A program made the position numbers and the translations under genes. The notes beneath the pieces were generated by a model, which was not told where the DNA came from, did not search any database, and worked only from the letters and a program-made list of their open reading frames with translations. Shown here piece after piece: positions 50,566 to 63,055 of a stretch of DNA of 64,000 nucleotides (the stretch's first letter is position 1; every line of letters begins with the position of its first letter). Source of the stretch: Epiperipatus broadwayi (Eukaryota > Onychophora > Udeonychophora > Euonychophora > Peripatidae); contig JAQFVV010001007.1 of NCBI GenBank assembly GCA_028023455.1, positions 1-64,000 on the forward strand, read 5' to 3'.

Positions 50566-51670
50566 AAAAGGTAAGTTTTATTTTGATTCAAGAAGCTTCA
50601 ACTTTTAAGTCACTGAGTTTACATAATTTAAGACACCTTATCATTTGTTAGGTTTATGCTTCATTTTTATTAATATCTTAAATGAATACAGCTTTCTCCA
50701 ACACAGTTAAACACTTTGGATAATTTAAATGATCATAATATAGACATTTGCATAATTTTTTTTTTATATATTTCAAATTAGTAAAATATTTATTGTTATC
50801 AAAGTACATTGTAAAGTTATAATTATAAATTATTAATTGTAAATAACTATAGCTTTTAATTCATTGACCAAATTAATTTTATATTATTAATTCTTTGACA
50901 CTGACTTTATTTGCAATCTTGCTTTTGGCTAATTGCTGAAGTTCTTTACCATATTTTGACAGTCTTAAATTTGTTTAATTTTATTTGGTTTGGCCATTTG
51001 GGATTAGTTGAGTTTAATTCTCTATAGTTAAATAAAATTCAAAATTTCTGATCTTTTTTTATTGTTAAACTTAATATTTTTAAGATTGTCTTTAAACAAT
51101 GTATTTGCATATCTTAACATTTTTGTTCTTTGTCAGATGTGAAAACGTCAACCAAATCTTAAAAAAAAAAAATCATATAGTAAATGATTTTAGTAAAAAA
51201 AAGTAATAACTCTCTTATAAAAATATTTTAATGGTTTTATTTCTTAGGAGTTTATAATAAGTTTAATCACTGAAAATGGCAGAATGGAACCACATTCCTT
51301 GTATTTAAACCCCTCCATTCTACCACTGCACTAAATCATACAGATCACAACTCTCTTTTTTCATAAATAAACAAAAACTATGATATAGCAAAGATTATGA
51401 TTTATTCCAAATTTGTTTCATCAAAATTAAAGAAAATAAATTGAAAGTATATAAATATAGTTCTTTCACAATTCAAATAGTATTCCATTTAATCTCACGG
51501 CAACATCAGTGCAAAAAAGTTATAATCTTTGACGTTTTATAAAGCTGAAATGCAGGTGCTGTTGCTAATTTAGAATAAATGCAGTTAAAGGTTTTCAAAC
51601 TTATTTTGCAAAACAAACAAAAAAATTATTTTCAGGTGTACTTCTAAATTTTTTATTGTGCTTTATATAT

Positions 51671-52567
51671 ACAGTGTGTTTAATGAAAAGATTAATGGTC
51701 CTCTTTTTAAGCTTTCTGCAGTGTTATATTTAAATTAACATTAGTTTATCTATTCACCACAAAAATTTTAAGACCCTAGAGTGTTTGGGTGGCAGTTGTG
51801 ATATGAAATGTGATTATATGATTTGTACCTTCACAGATCATCTTCAATTCTCTTCCTTCCATTGAAATAAATTGAGATACTGCAGAACCTCACTGCACTT
51901 GTTAAAATACATATACGACAGCCAATCAGAATGTCATGATAGCCATCTAAACGACAATCAAATCTAAACCCGCAACAAAGATTTTACGAGAAAAGAGCAG
52001 CCCTTATCTCAACTTTTCTTTCTATATATCTAAATACTTATAACTGGCTTAGATATATAGAAAGAAAAGTTGAGATAAGGGCTGCCCTTTTCTCATAAAA
52101 TCTTTGTTGTGTGTTTAGATTTGATTGTCGTTTAGATGGCTATCATGACGTTCTGATTGGCTGTCGTATACATATTTTAACGAGTGCAGTGAGGTTCTGC
52201 AGTATCTCAATTTATTTCAATTTTCAACTATCTGTGCTTCGAAAATTAAAATATTATATACTTCCTTCCATTATAAAATCTTGCAAACTATTTTCTTGTG
52301 ATTCACTGCTATACATATTTTAAATTATTTCAAATGTTTCCATAGTATTTCCCCCTAATTTAAAACATAATATCAACATGTTGTCTATTATGGGTTAATG
52401 TATAAAATACATATATTTCATGTCATAACTCATATAGTATCTTCACATTTTTATGATGAATAGCTAAACTAAACTATTGCAAAATATGCATATCGATTCA
52501 CGCATGACTTTGCAGACAGCCTAGAGAAAAATCCAGTCATCATTAACTGGAACACATTGTGTATTAC
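51671..52567. mobile_element. Family X element hosting a long palindrome
   Basis: Outer inverted ends (acagtgtgtttaatgaaaag and ctggaacacattgtgt) and sub-ends (agtttatctattcacc and gatgaatagctaaact). The middle contains the separate palindrome 51861-52221. Confidence 0.6.
51861..52221. repeat. Near-perfect palindrome with 173-bp arms
   Basis: Arms 51861-52033 and 52049-52221 are complements with only scattered mismatches, around a 15-base loop. The arm contains cagccaatcagaatgtc, also found at 62520-62537. A transcript through it would form a long double-stranded hairpin. No protein coding seen. Confidence 0.85.
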
Positions 52568-53780
52568 TATATAATGAACAATAACTACTAAGAAACAATT
52601 CTCATTTGAAAAAGTCATTGACATAATTTACATTCAAATTCAAGTACAATTAGAATTTTTTTTTTTTTAGCTCGTTGAGGATTTTTCAGATTTTTCACTT
52701 TTTCCAGAATTTTGTTGATGCTGCTAATCAACATATGTAATTACTTAGCAGTACTTTCATTTTTTTATTGGTAAATGGGAATTTAGCTATTCTCAGATTG
52801 ATGATAAAAACATCATGTTAATTTAAGTTGGTCAAACATTAGTGAAAATTTAAAAGCTATAAAACAAAAATATGATTTTAACATGATATATCTTTACTAC
52901 TACTATAGGTATTGAGACCCAGGTTTATCCTTATTTTTTTTACACCCTGTGATAGATGGGGGTGGGGAGGGGGTTGAAAAATTAGTTAAATCTACATGTT
53001 TTTATTAGGATACAGAATTTAATGAGTTCAAGTATATATTATAATGGATGTGATGATTAAGAATAATAACAATAAGCATATACTGAATAAAAAATAATAA
53101 TATTAATTAAAAAAAAACACAATTTAATGAAAGTAAATAAACAAAAAATAAAGATATTAAAATTGGTAAATTTTAAATGTTATAATATGCGGTTGCTATT
53201 TTTCCATCTTGGAGTACTATATGTAATCATATTTAGTAATAATACTTTTTTGGGTTTAATTGGTTGTGCATATATTTCATTCTTTGCTTTGATGAAGTAC
53301 AATATTTGCTTAATAAAATGTTTTATAAGTGTAAAGCAAATAGATTTACAAAATTTAATAACATTTAAAAAGTATCTTTCTTAAGTGAAAAAATGAAAGT
53401 TATTGATTTAGATATGGCAAAGAAAATAATAACTATAAAATATTCTTTTATTGTGTCAGAAAATCAACAATTTTTAAGAATTTAACTAAGAATCTAAAAT
53501 TGCTAATGGAAAGAAAGGGTAACTGTATAAATTCTGAAAATCAATATAAACTTTAATACATCAAAACAACTAAAAAGGCCACTAATAGCAAAACTATTAT
53601 TAACACTTCGGATAAAGGAAAATTTTTTAAAACTATAGAAAGAAAAATGATATCATCCAAAGTATATTTAACTGCAATGTAAGTTCATTTTGCTATAAAA
53701 ATAAATAAATAGATATATTAGAGTAAGTTATTCATTATTTATATCTTTTGAGTGAATCTGAATAAGTAAATACACACACA
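52568..53780. other. No gene seen
   Basis: Includes gggggtggggagggggttg near 52957 and an 85-codon ORF (53127-53384) with hydrophobic stretches but no known motif. Treated as chance. Confidence 0.45.

Positions 53781-53828
<48 letters not shown>
53781..53828. repeat. (TA)n microsatellite at the RTE 3' end
   Basis: About 24 uninterrupted TA units directly next to the RTE 3' terminus. Confidence 0.9.
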
Positions 53829-53829
<1 letters not shown>

Positions 53830-53830
<1 letters not shown>

Positions 53831-56090
53831 TTATCAACCATTATCAATCCACTGCAGGATGAAGGTCTCTCCAAGTTTAATCCATCTTCTCTGATCTTTA
53901 GCTTCTCTTCTCCACATGACCCCTGCACACGTTCTTATTTCATCCATTTATCTCACATGTGATCTCTTTCTGGGTCTTTTACAATCTCTTGGAATCCAGT
54001 TTAAAATTTCAATTGTCCATCTATTATCATCTCTTCCACTTCAATCTTTTAATTTTTTCAATGAGGTCAGTAACACGTGTTTGTTCTCTTACCCATACAT
54101 TGTGTTTTCGATCTCTTCTTGTTACTCCCAACATACACCTCTCCATACTTCTTTGAGTGGTCTGAAGTCTCTGTATTACTTTTATATTGAGTGTCCAAGT
54201 CTCAGATCCATAAGTAAGAACTGGTAAAACACATTTGTTAAAAACCTTCCTTTTCAAACACATAGGCATATTTCCTTTTAGTATCAAGTTATGTCTACCA
54301 AAAGCACTCTAACCAAGTTTAATTCTATTATTAATGTCCTCCATTATGTTTCCATTTGTATTAATAATCTGACCAAGGTATTTGTAACTGTTGACTTCTT
54401 CTAATTCATCATAATCAATCTTTATTTTCATATTTTGAGCAAATCGATTAAACATTACTTTAGTTTTTTTAACATTTATCTTTAGTCCACTTTCCTACTT
54501 TCATCTGATAATTCCTGCAACATTTCCTGAAGCTCTGAAGCATTATTTGCAAAAACAACTACATCATCTGCGAAATCTAAATGACTTAAATAATCTCTAT
54601 TTACTTTCACTCCTTTACTTTCCCATTTTAATCCACAAAATACTTCTTGCAGCACTGCCGTAAAAAGTCTTGGAGATATGGAGTCACCCTGTCTTACACC
54701 CTTCTCAATGTTGACTTTCCTAGTATCATTATGTAATCTAATTGTTGCTGTTGCATTTTTATAAATATTCTTTAAAATATGACAATATCCTGGATCTATA
54801 CCTTGATGATCCAATGTTTTTAATCACTGAAGAAATGTTTATAGAATCAAATGCCTTTTCATAATCTACAAATCCAAAACATAATGACAACTTATATTCA
54901 TTTGTCCTTTCTATAACTTCTCTCAGTACCTGAATATGATTTACTGTACTAAAACCACTTTTAAATCCAGCTTGTTCTCTTGGTTGGTGGAAATCCAATG
55001 TTCTCTGTAGACGAGTTGTAATTATCTTGGTAAAAATTTTATATAAAACTGATAAAAGGCTGATAGGTCTGTAATTTCTAATATCTTCTTTATCACCTTT
55101 TTTAAATATTAATATTAATACTGCATTCTTCCAATCATCTGGTACATCTTTATCATTTAGACATTTGGTATATAGTATAACTTTGCTAAAAAAAAATTCT
55201 ATTTTTTCACCTGCTTCTTTTAATATATCGATTATAATTCCATCATTACCTGGAGCCTTTCCTTTCTTCATACATTTAATTGCATGTCTCACTTCTTTAT
55301 TTAAAATTCTAGGCAATTCGGAAGATATAATAGATATAGGAGATACTTGTTCATTATTACTATATAATTCTTGATAAAATTTTTTTACTAATTTCATGAT
55401 GTCATCTCTCTTTTTAGTAATAATTCCATCTTGTTTCCTTATTGCAGATATAAATTTCCTACCAATACCAAAATGTTGTTTTACATTCTTACGACTTTTA
55501 TTTTCTTCTACAGCTTTTCTTGCTAGTTCACAGTTATACTTTCTTATATCATTTTCAACTCTTTTCCACACCATTTTACAAAATTCGAGATATTCAATTC
55601 TTTTTAGTGCATCATTTTTGTATATCTTCATATTTCTTCTTTTCTTCATAAATTCTCTAGTCTCAGTAGAAATTTTATTGGTCAATTGCTGCTTTTTTTT
55701 ACCAGCTATCTTTGTTGCAGTTTTTAAAAGTGTATCAGTTATTTTCATATTAATTTCATTCAAATCTGAATCATGTTCAAAATCTACTAATACTTGAAAC
55801 CAATTTGTAAGTTTTAATTTAAATTCATTAAAATGTTTCTGAAGATTAGGAATATCAACTGTAAATATTGTTTTTCTTAACAATTTTTGTCTTTCTAGTT
55901 TTACATTAACACGTATCTTGCACCTTACTAATCGATGATCACTTCCTGTGTTAAATCTATTAAGAACATTACAATCTTGAAATATGTGTTTTCTGTTAGT
56001 CAAAATATAGTCCAATTCTGCTGTACCTTCATTTGGATGCTTCCATGTCCATTTTATTTTAACATTTTTCTCAAAAAAAGAATTCATAAT
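53830..56090 (-). pseudogene. RTE-like non-LTR retrotransposon, 5'-truncated, youngest of three copies
   Basis: This encodes a reverse transcriptase for target-primed retrotransposition. In order on the minus strand: the last part of the endonuclease domain (WTWKHPNEGTAELDYILTNR, then GSDHRLVR) from 56087, a linker, the RT fingers and palm (KGKAPGNDGI, NYRPISLLSVLYKIF, QPREQAGF, FVDYEKAFDSI), then GVRQGDSISPRLF and the catalytic LDFADDVVVF near 54570. The C-terminal region has VLPVLTYGSETWTLN and a basic Trp-rich tail near 53900. Frame changes near 54780 and 54490 and further stops split it into three open pieces (56087-54759, 54814-54482, 54287-54027). It is therefore dead, though well conserved. 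The 5' end stops at a TA-rich stretch at about 56090. The 3' end abuts a (TA)n run at 53781-53828, as is typical of RTE insertions. Confidence 0.85.
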
Positions 56091-56450
56091 AATATATATA
56101 TATATTACTCCCTTAATTTACTATTGATAACATCTGTGTTATGTTTATGTCCTTACTGAATATGTATTCTATTGAAATCAAAGCTTATCAACAAAATGTA
56201 AGCTATTATATGTGACTTTTACATTGCACATCAGAAGGGCTTGGGTTCAAATATAAACTTATTACAGTATTACTATGGTACTTTTAAAACATTAATATAT
56301 TTTGTTGCTGTTTTTTTTTAAAAACTTTGGAACTAAAAAAACAATTTTGTATCATTCACATTATTTTACTGTGTCTATATTTCCACAAGGCCACACTGGG
56401 ACACAGACATTCAAAAAGAAAAAAAAATTAGTGCAGATTATTGTATATTT

Positions 56451-56553
56451 TTTTTTATCATGTGTCATAGCATCAGCCGGGAAGTGAACCTGCTAACCCG
56501 GGACAACTGCTTGTAAAGCAGCTGTTGCTGACCTCTCGACCACCAATGCTTGA
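56451..56553 (-). mobile_element. tRNA-derived mini-SINE with 17-bp target duplication
   Basis: Minus strand tRNA-like body (gcattggtggtcgagaggt ... ggttcacttcccgg) with an A-rich tail. Flanks cagattattgtatattt (56434-56450) and cagattattgaatattt (56554-56570) differ at one base, which shows retroposition. Confidence 0.75.
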
Positions 56554-57169
56554 CAGATTATTGAATATTTCAGTATGAAATAAAAAAAGTCTCAAAACAT
56601 ATAATCATACCAACATTACTAACAATATACTCTCTTTGTAATATAAACAAAAGCAAAAGACAATTATTTGTACACATATATTATTTATCAAATCAAAATC
56701 ACAAAGTGAAATCACTTATTACTAACATACCAAAATAATAGAGAACCACTTCCATTATGGGAAAATTACTGATTAATCAGTCAAAAAATTAATTATAAAA
56801 TATTAAATTAATAAATATTAGTTTAAAATAAAAAGTAAAAATGAGTTGTTAACAAAAAAGGACAATTAACTGTCACGAAAGAATACCCTGGAACATCGGG
56901 ACAAATCCAGGAAAACCGGGACATATGATCATTTTAGTTTCAATCAAATCTCTATTTTTCATTTGAATTAAGCATGTCACTTTCCAAATAATAATTGAAT
57001 TGTTTGCAGCCTATTCATCTTCCAGACAATGTTATTATTAACATTCAAATTATGTTGTCTGTTATTTTTATGAATATTTATTACTATTTTAATTCAGGAG
57101 TGCATTTTTAATTGAGAAAGCTGTAAAAAATATCGAACATCTTTTATATTTGAAATATAAAAGCATTCC

Positions 57170-57665
57170 GATGTGATGTGATGTATTATGGCTTCTCCTT
57201 AAACGAAGTCAAGAATATCTGAGCAATTATGCCCAGATAAACCTGTTAGCCACTTAATTTTCCATTCCCCACTCTAAGTTTTTCCATATTCTGCTCCATC
57301 CCATTTCCACAATATAATCTTTGTCAACTCTATGGCCTTTATATCTAAATCTCCCTTATCTTTCCCAAACCCAGCATAAAAACCAATAATTCACTTTCTG
57401 TATAATCACTTATTTCATATTTATTCTTCCATAACTTCATTATATGTACCCTTTCTGTTTTCAAACATTTACATTCAATTAACAAATGCCTAATATTTTC
57501 TATTCCTTCCTTACATAATTTACAAAATAAATCACCCATATTTTTCCATTTACATGTATATTTTCTTGTTGCTAAAGATCCCGTTCGAGTCTTAAACAAT
57601 AAACTACTTTCCTTACTATTATCGTATATTAATTCCGCTGTATTATTTGTACGTTGGCGACATCT
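57170..57665 (-). pseudogene. 3' end of a second LINE with CCHC zinc-knuckle terminus
   Basis: An open minus-strand stretch 57599-57345 encodes TRTGSLATRKYTCKW, then CKLCKEGIENIRHLLIEC, a C-x2-C-x8-H-x4-C knuckle typical of the C-terminus of several non-LTR retrotransposon ORF2 proteins. It is followed on the minus strand by a noncoding tail ending at 57170 in a catcacatcacatc-like repeat. A truncated copy of the same tail lies at 41345-41440, which supports a LINE 3' end. The 5' part is missing. Confidence 0.6.
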
Positions 57666-58569
57666 AGTAGATTAAAATGAAAATATCTTTCAAAACTACT
57701 GTAAATGCACGTACATATATAATTGATGCATAAACGTTCTGTGGCTAAGACGAGTTCTCGAGTAAATGTTGATTATATATTTAAGAAGTGACATTTTTGG
57801 TGAAATGCTTTATATTTAGAAAGTAATAAATCTGTTTTCGCTTTATAGCAACACTTTACAAAATGAGATATAAATATTGGCTGCGGATATTGAATATTTT
57901 TTAGTTTTTGTTGTGTTTGTCTCGTATTCTTGACAATATCAAACATTTAACAGATTGAAAAGCATCAGAAAACAATAAGTTAATTAAAGAATCACTCGAC
58001 ATAGTAATTTATATATATGCCACTAAGATTTGCATATATATATATGTCTGAAACGTAGAAACATACGGAGTTATATTAAAAAAAAAAAAAAACGTTCTGC
58101 ATATATTTATTATCTTTTGTAATTTGCATAACACAGACATAATAAGAAAGTAATTAATAGTATATATATAGGGAAATTAATTAAATCAAATTTCTAACTA
58201 AACAAATAGTTACTAATATTTTTTGTTTGATGATGAGGTCGAATATCTTGTTTAATTAATAAAATACCTTCTCGAAAATCAATAGTATACACTTAAATAT
58301 GTAATCTATTTAAGATATATTTAAAACATCATTCCATCACACATTATACAAACATATCTATAAAAGATACCTGAAAGATGCGCAAGATATATTTTATGTC
58401 GAACCATTATTCATCAATTAGTCCAGATCTTTATATTTTACATATGTTTTCATCATTTGTTCAGTATTTATTTATACAAAATTATTATATTTTAAAATTT
58501 ACAAATATTAAACTTTGACATTAACCAAGTCAGATAAATGGATTAATGATTTTTACCATTTATTAAACT

Positions 58570-59063
58570 AATACATTGTACAGGCTTAAAACTGCATTTA
58601 TATATGTCATATACGCGGGATTCGAACTCAGACTTTCACGCGACTCACTACTCTCAGAGCCATCTCATATTGCTGACCCACCTGATCACACACATGTAGA
58701 AAAGATAAATAATCACCAATATACGTATTTCATGCTAAACCAGCAATCATCAGTTGGTCTACTCTAGATTACTATCCTCACACATATATATAATCAGTGC
58801 TCAGCTTTATATTAAGATAGCCAATCTTCATACTTTAATGGACAGGCTTCAAACTATTCCAACTCACAACTCTTCAGCCTTCCATTTCATTGAAAATCTG
58901 ATGATGGGACGTTCAAAGCCCTTATTAGTGCCAAAGTTGTCATCCTGCCCATGTTGACATATTAGTCATTCTGACCCCTCATGTACAGGAGAATAATCCA
59001 TTTGAGTTCGAATCCCGCATATATTACATATATAAATGCAGGTTTAAGCCTGTACAATGTATT
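58570..59063 (+). mobile_element. tRNA-like inverted-end element (family Y)
   Basis: Terminal inverted repeats of about 58 bases: aatacattgtacaggcttaa and its complement at 59063. Each includes cgggattcgaactca or its complement, a tRNA B-box-like sequence. The interior has no convincing ORF. The next copy lies in opposite orientation at 59112-59510. Confidence 0.65.
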
Positions 59064-59111
59064 AATTTATATAAATAGTGTGTAAAAGGTCTGCCCATCC
59101 CTCGCATATGT

Positions 59112-59510
59112 ATGTATAAATGGAATATTCTCCTGCACATGAGGGGTCAGAATGACTAAAACGTCAACATGGGTAGGATGACAATCTTGGCACTAACTTG
59201 GGCTTTGAACATTCTATCATCAGATTTTCAATGAAATGGACAGCTGAAGAGTTGTGAGTTGGAGTAGTTTGAAGCCTGTCCATTAAAGTATGAAGATTGG
59301 CTATCTTAATATAAAGCTGAGTACTGATTATATATATGTGTGAGGATAGTAATCTAGACCAACTGATGATTGCTGGTTTAGCATGAAATATGCATATTGG
59401 TGATTATTTATCTTTTCAACATGTGTGTGATTAGGTGGGTCAGCAATATGAGATGGCACTGAGAGTAGTGGGTCATGTGAAAGTCTGAGTTCGAATCCTG
59501 CATTTATTAA
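59112..59510 (-). mobile_element. Family Y element, inverted neighbour
   Basis: Near-complete complement of 58614-58993, ending in gagttcgaatcctgcattta. Together with the preceding copy it forms a head-to-head pair with arms close to 390 bases. Confidence 0.65.
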
Positions 59511-59585
59511 ATTGTAACTCATTTTATTTGTATTGCAATTCAAATAATTCTTCTTAAACTTTTTTCAGCAATTATTATTATTACA

Positions 59586-59615
59586 GTTTCAACTGTACCC
59601 TACAGCCTTCATCAG
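59586..59615 (-). ncRNA. Hammerhead-like core with 7-bp stem II
   Basis: Minus strand: CTGATGA (59615-59609), A, then stem II GGCTGTA/TACAGTT (59607-59601 with 59597-59591, GGG loop, two G-U pairs), then GAAAC (59590-59586) running into TGTAATAATAATAATT. The core and stem II are intact. I could not find a convincing stem I, so it may be a truncated Penelope-like terminal repeat. Confidence 0.5.
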
Positions 59616-60439
59616 AGCTACGAAATTCAAATACACATAACAATATAACCATTACATAATACATTTCATATTTCCAAATGTAGTATAAAACTTTCCCTCC
59701 AACATATTTTCTTGAAACATATAAATAATATATACATATTAACATATAAAAAATATATAATCTAATAATTGAATAATTAAAACTAAAACATTAATTCTTA
59801 CTAGTCATTTTTTTTGTGTTTTATTTTCAAACAAAATAAAAAAAAAATTTTTACATTAAAACTTTTTTTTTTTTAGAGTTAAAAAATGAATGTAATCTAA
59901 TATCTAAAATATTAACTTTGCAAATAAATAAAAAAAGTTATATAGTAAATTCAATAAATCAAAGGATTACCATAGATTAATGATATATATATATATATGA
60001 CAAAAGATAGGTTTTGTTGACATTATGTAAATATTTATTTCAATAATTTCAATGGAAAAGCTGTTGCATCAAAATAAAGGTGTAATGTAAATGTTATATA
60101 ATTAAAAAGAAATAAATATTAATAATTTAACAAAATAATAATGATAAACAATGAAGAAATTAGATTCTAAATTCACTTATAAGAATGCTGTGTATGCACA
60201 CTAACAATTTGGGGCTTGTTTGAAGAGACTGTATTATTCATACAAACCATAATGAAATCTATGAAATAGAAGTGAAGCTAAAAACAGAATTTTTAATAAA
60301 TTAAAAGTAATTTTTGGCATATTTTTAAAATTCTTTTTATGCAGTGGAAAAAATGACACATCATCCAATGATGCATGCAAATCTAGATAGAGTTTAAGCA
60401 GTTCATCCAATGTTGACACATTCTATATTAAACAACTTA

Positions 60440-60950
60440 GATTAATCATCAAATACTTTAAAGACAGATTTTAACCTATATCATATGTGCCTTGAATGTT
60501 TATAATAGTCAAGCAATATCTTTATTTGCTGATAGAGGGACTTCTCAAATCTCGACACAAGATAGCGACTTTTATAAAAATAAAAGTGTCATCTTATCTT
60601 TAACCTAACTTTCCACTTTTATAGGCCAATCTGAAGCATCTTGATTTGGGAGTGTGAAGCTGTTCTCTCCATTGTTTAAATCCACTATTTCCTTTACAAA
60701 TTAACCTTCTTGAAATCTTGTAATTTACAATGAGGTTAATATTATGATCTTTATACTGAAATATATAAACTACTGTAAAGTTGTAATTATTTATTAAGCA
60801 CACAGAAAGTATATGTAAATACTTTAGAGACAGGCCTTAACCTATATCATATGTGTATATGTTATAGGTTAAAGCCTGTCTCTAAAGTATTTATATATAC
60901 TTCTTATGCGTGTAATAAATAATTACAACTTTACAGTAATCATCAAAGTA
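60440..60950. repeat. Family W sequences: one arm plus a palindrome
   Basis: 60440-60690 matches the inverse of 62780-63055 (gatagagggacttctcaaat; aggccaatctgaagcatc). 60770-60950 is a palindrome with ends actgtaaagttgtaattatt and its complement, and centre aacctatatcatatgtg. Confidence 0.65.
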
Positions 60951-61249
60951 ACAAATCAATCTTTAAATAAAAGAAATAACTATTTAAAATCCATATGATG
61001 ATAATCATAATTTTATATTATACAAAACAATGAAAAATGTTACATACTCTACCCAATTATATTACCATAAACACTATATTTCTGTGAAGATTAAAACATT
61101 ATTTACTTTTAGAAAAACATCATTACAGAAAAATACCTATCATGGTTTTATTAAGCTAGTCTTAACAACAACAATCCAATTCACATTAATTTACCTTGAA
61201 GCCAGTTCTATAAACCAGAAGTGTCAAGTTTCAGTTACTTTTGATATGC

Positions 61250-61760
61250 AATGTGTCATAGTGAAAATGAAACCTCCTGCAGTGTTATTTATAAATTGAT
61301 ACATGTATTACACGGTAACATAGTTTAGTTATTCATCTCAACTAATTAAAGTACTAGATGTCTGGATCATGAGTTATGAAATGAAAGGTGACAGTGCCCA
61401 TCTTACCTTCTTGGATCATCTCTAGTGCTATCTCTCTATTATAAAATCTTGAAAACCACCTGATGATATTCTGAACTCATATCTTCATTGCCATTCATGG
61501 TTTGAATGGTTTCAGTTTTGTCCAACTGAAAACAAAAATAATCGTAACTCCATTCTGGATTAAGATACAAAATACATTAGCATATTTTATGGCATAACTC
61601 ATGATATAAATATATAAGTGCCTTAAAACATTTGTGATGAATGAATAATTAAACTATGTTGCTATATAACATGAAATAAATCAAAGATGGTGTTTTAGGC
61701 AATTTGGAGAGAGAACTAATTATTAGTCATTTTTTCATTGAAACACATTATGTATATCAT
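61250..61760. mobile_element. Family X element, uninterrupted copy
   Basis: Left end gcaatgtgtcatagtgaaaa, inner repeat gtaacatagtttagttattc, right inner repeat ataattaaactatgttgc, right end attgaaacacattatgtat. It shows the family is about 0.5 kb without insertions. Confidence 0.55.
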
Positions 61761-62779
61761 ATTTCTGCCAAGTAAGCTTAGAAACTTTAAAATGCATGTC
61801 AAGCAAGTCAGCGGTAGGATTATAGAGCAAATATTTTCTTTGAATAAAATGTAGAATCATGTGACATGATCTTGTTTTTGAATAATAAAATATAATTAAC
61901 TCATTTATTTTAGATAATTACACCTCTACAATAGTTTCCAGATATTCTAGTATTAATATCGCAACATTAACTTGCTATAAATTGCAAGATTTTGTGAAGG
62001 TTAACCCTTAAACCGCTAATTATATTATTGGTTGTATGAGGTAAAAATCAAATCTTTTAATTGGCCAACTCACAAACTGAAGACAAAGCCTATTGTTAAA
62101 ACATATTCGCCTATAATATTAAATTCAACTCAGATACGTTTATAAAAAGTATATTACTAATTTTTCAGGTTATGAAAGAGAATGAAAGTTCTTTCAAAAA
62201 TAAATTGCTATTTATTTATTATAAAATATATTCAATTTCAGCAAATATAAAGCGAATGTCTAAACAAAAAAGTGCTGACGCAAACGCTTTTTTTCAATGT
62301 TACGTTAAGGAAAAGTAAAGATTTCTTTTTGCTAAATCTTAAATATTTTTACTAAAATCTTCAATATTTTTCGAAAATAATTTTGTTTTTTTAGTTTATT
62401 TTTTAAAAATTATTTTAATTTTTCAAATTATACTTTTTTAAATACTTAAATCACATTCAAAATGAAAATCTCAGCGTTTTTCTTTATTTTCTTTGATCAG
62501 GTGGTTTCTTTGTTCTTTCCAGCCAATCAGAATGTCTTTTTCGGCTGACAGCCAAACACTGACAAAGTTCTTTCTTTGTTTAGTTTAAAATGCGGTTTTT
62601 TTGATTTTTTACTTGTAAAATAATTCGGAAGAGGGCACCATCTTACAGAACTTTTAAAAACCTAATCAATAACTGTCAGATGAATATTCTAGCATAAGAA
62701 CTAGCAGAGTTTCAGTGACATCAGATGTCGACGAGAGACCTCGTAAGAGGCGGGAAAAGGGTTAATGAGTAAAGAAAAT

Positions 62780-63055
62780 AATGGACTTAAACAGTGAAGA
62801 GAACAACAACTTCACGCTCCCAAATCAGGATGCTTCAGATTGGCCTATATAAGTCAAAATTTAGGTTAAAGATAAGATGGCCACTCTTATAATTATAAAA
62901 GTTTCTATCTTGTGTCATGGTTTGTGAGGTCCCTGTATTAGCAAAATAATATTGCTTGACGATTACAAATTTTAAGGTCTATTCATTACAGGTTATAGCC
63001 TGTTTAAGTATTTCCATATACTTCCTATGTGCTCAGTAAAATATAATTACAACTC
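62780..63055. repeat. Family W arm
   Basis: Complement of 60440-60690 (caggatgcttcagattggcc, gaggtccctgtattagc, aggttatagcctg). No second arm nearby. Confidence 0.6.

Noticed and set aside
55396-55797. 133-codon plus-strand ORF with hydrophobic composition
   Set aside because: It is the antisense shadow of the RTE reverse transcriptase on the minus strand.
58576-58767. 63-codon ORF across the tRNA-like element
   Set aside because: It spans the terminal inverted repeat and B-box-like sequence of a noncoding element; a mirror ORF in the inverted copy has the same origin.
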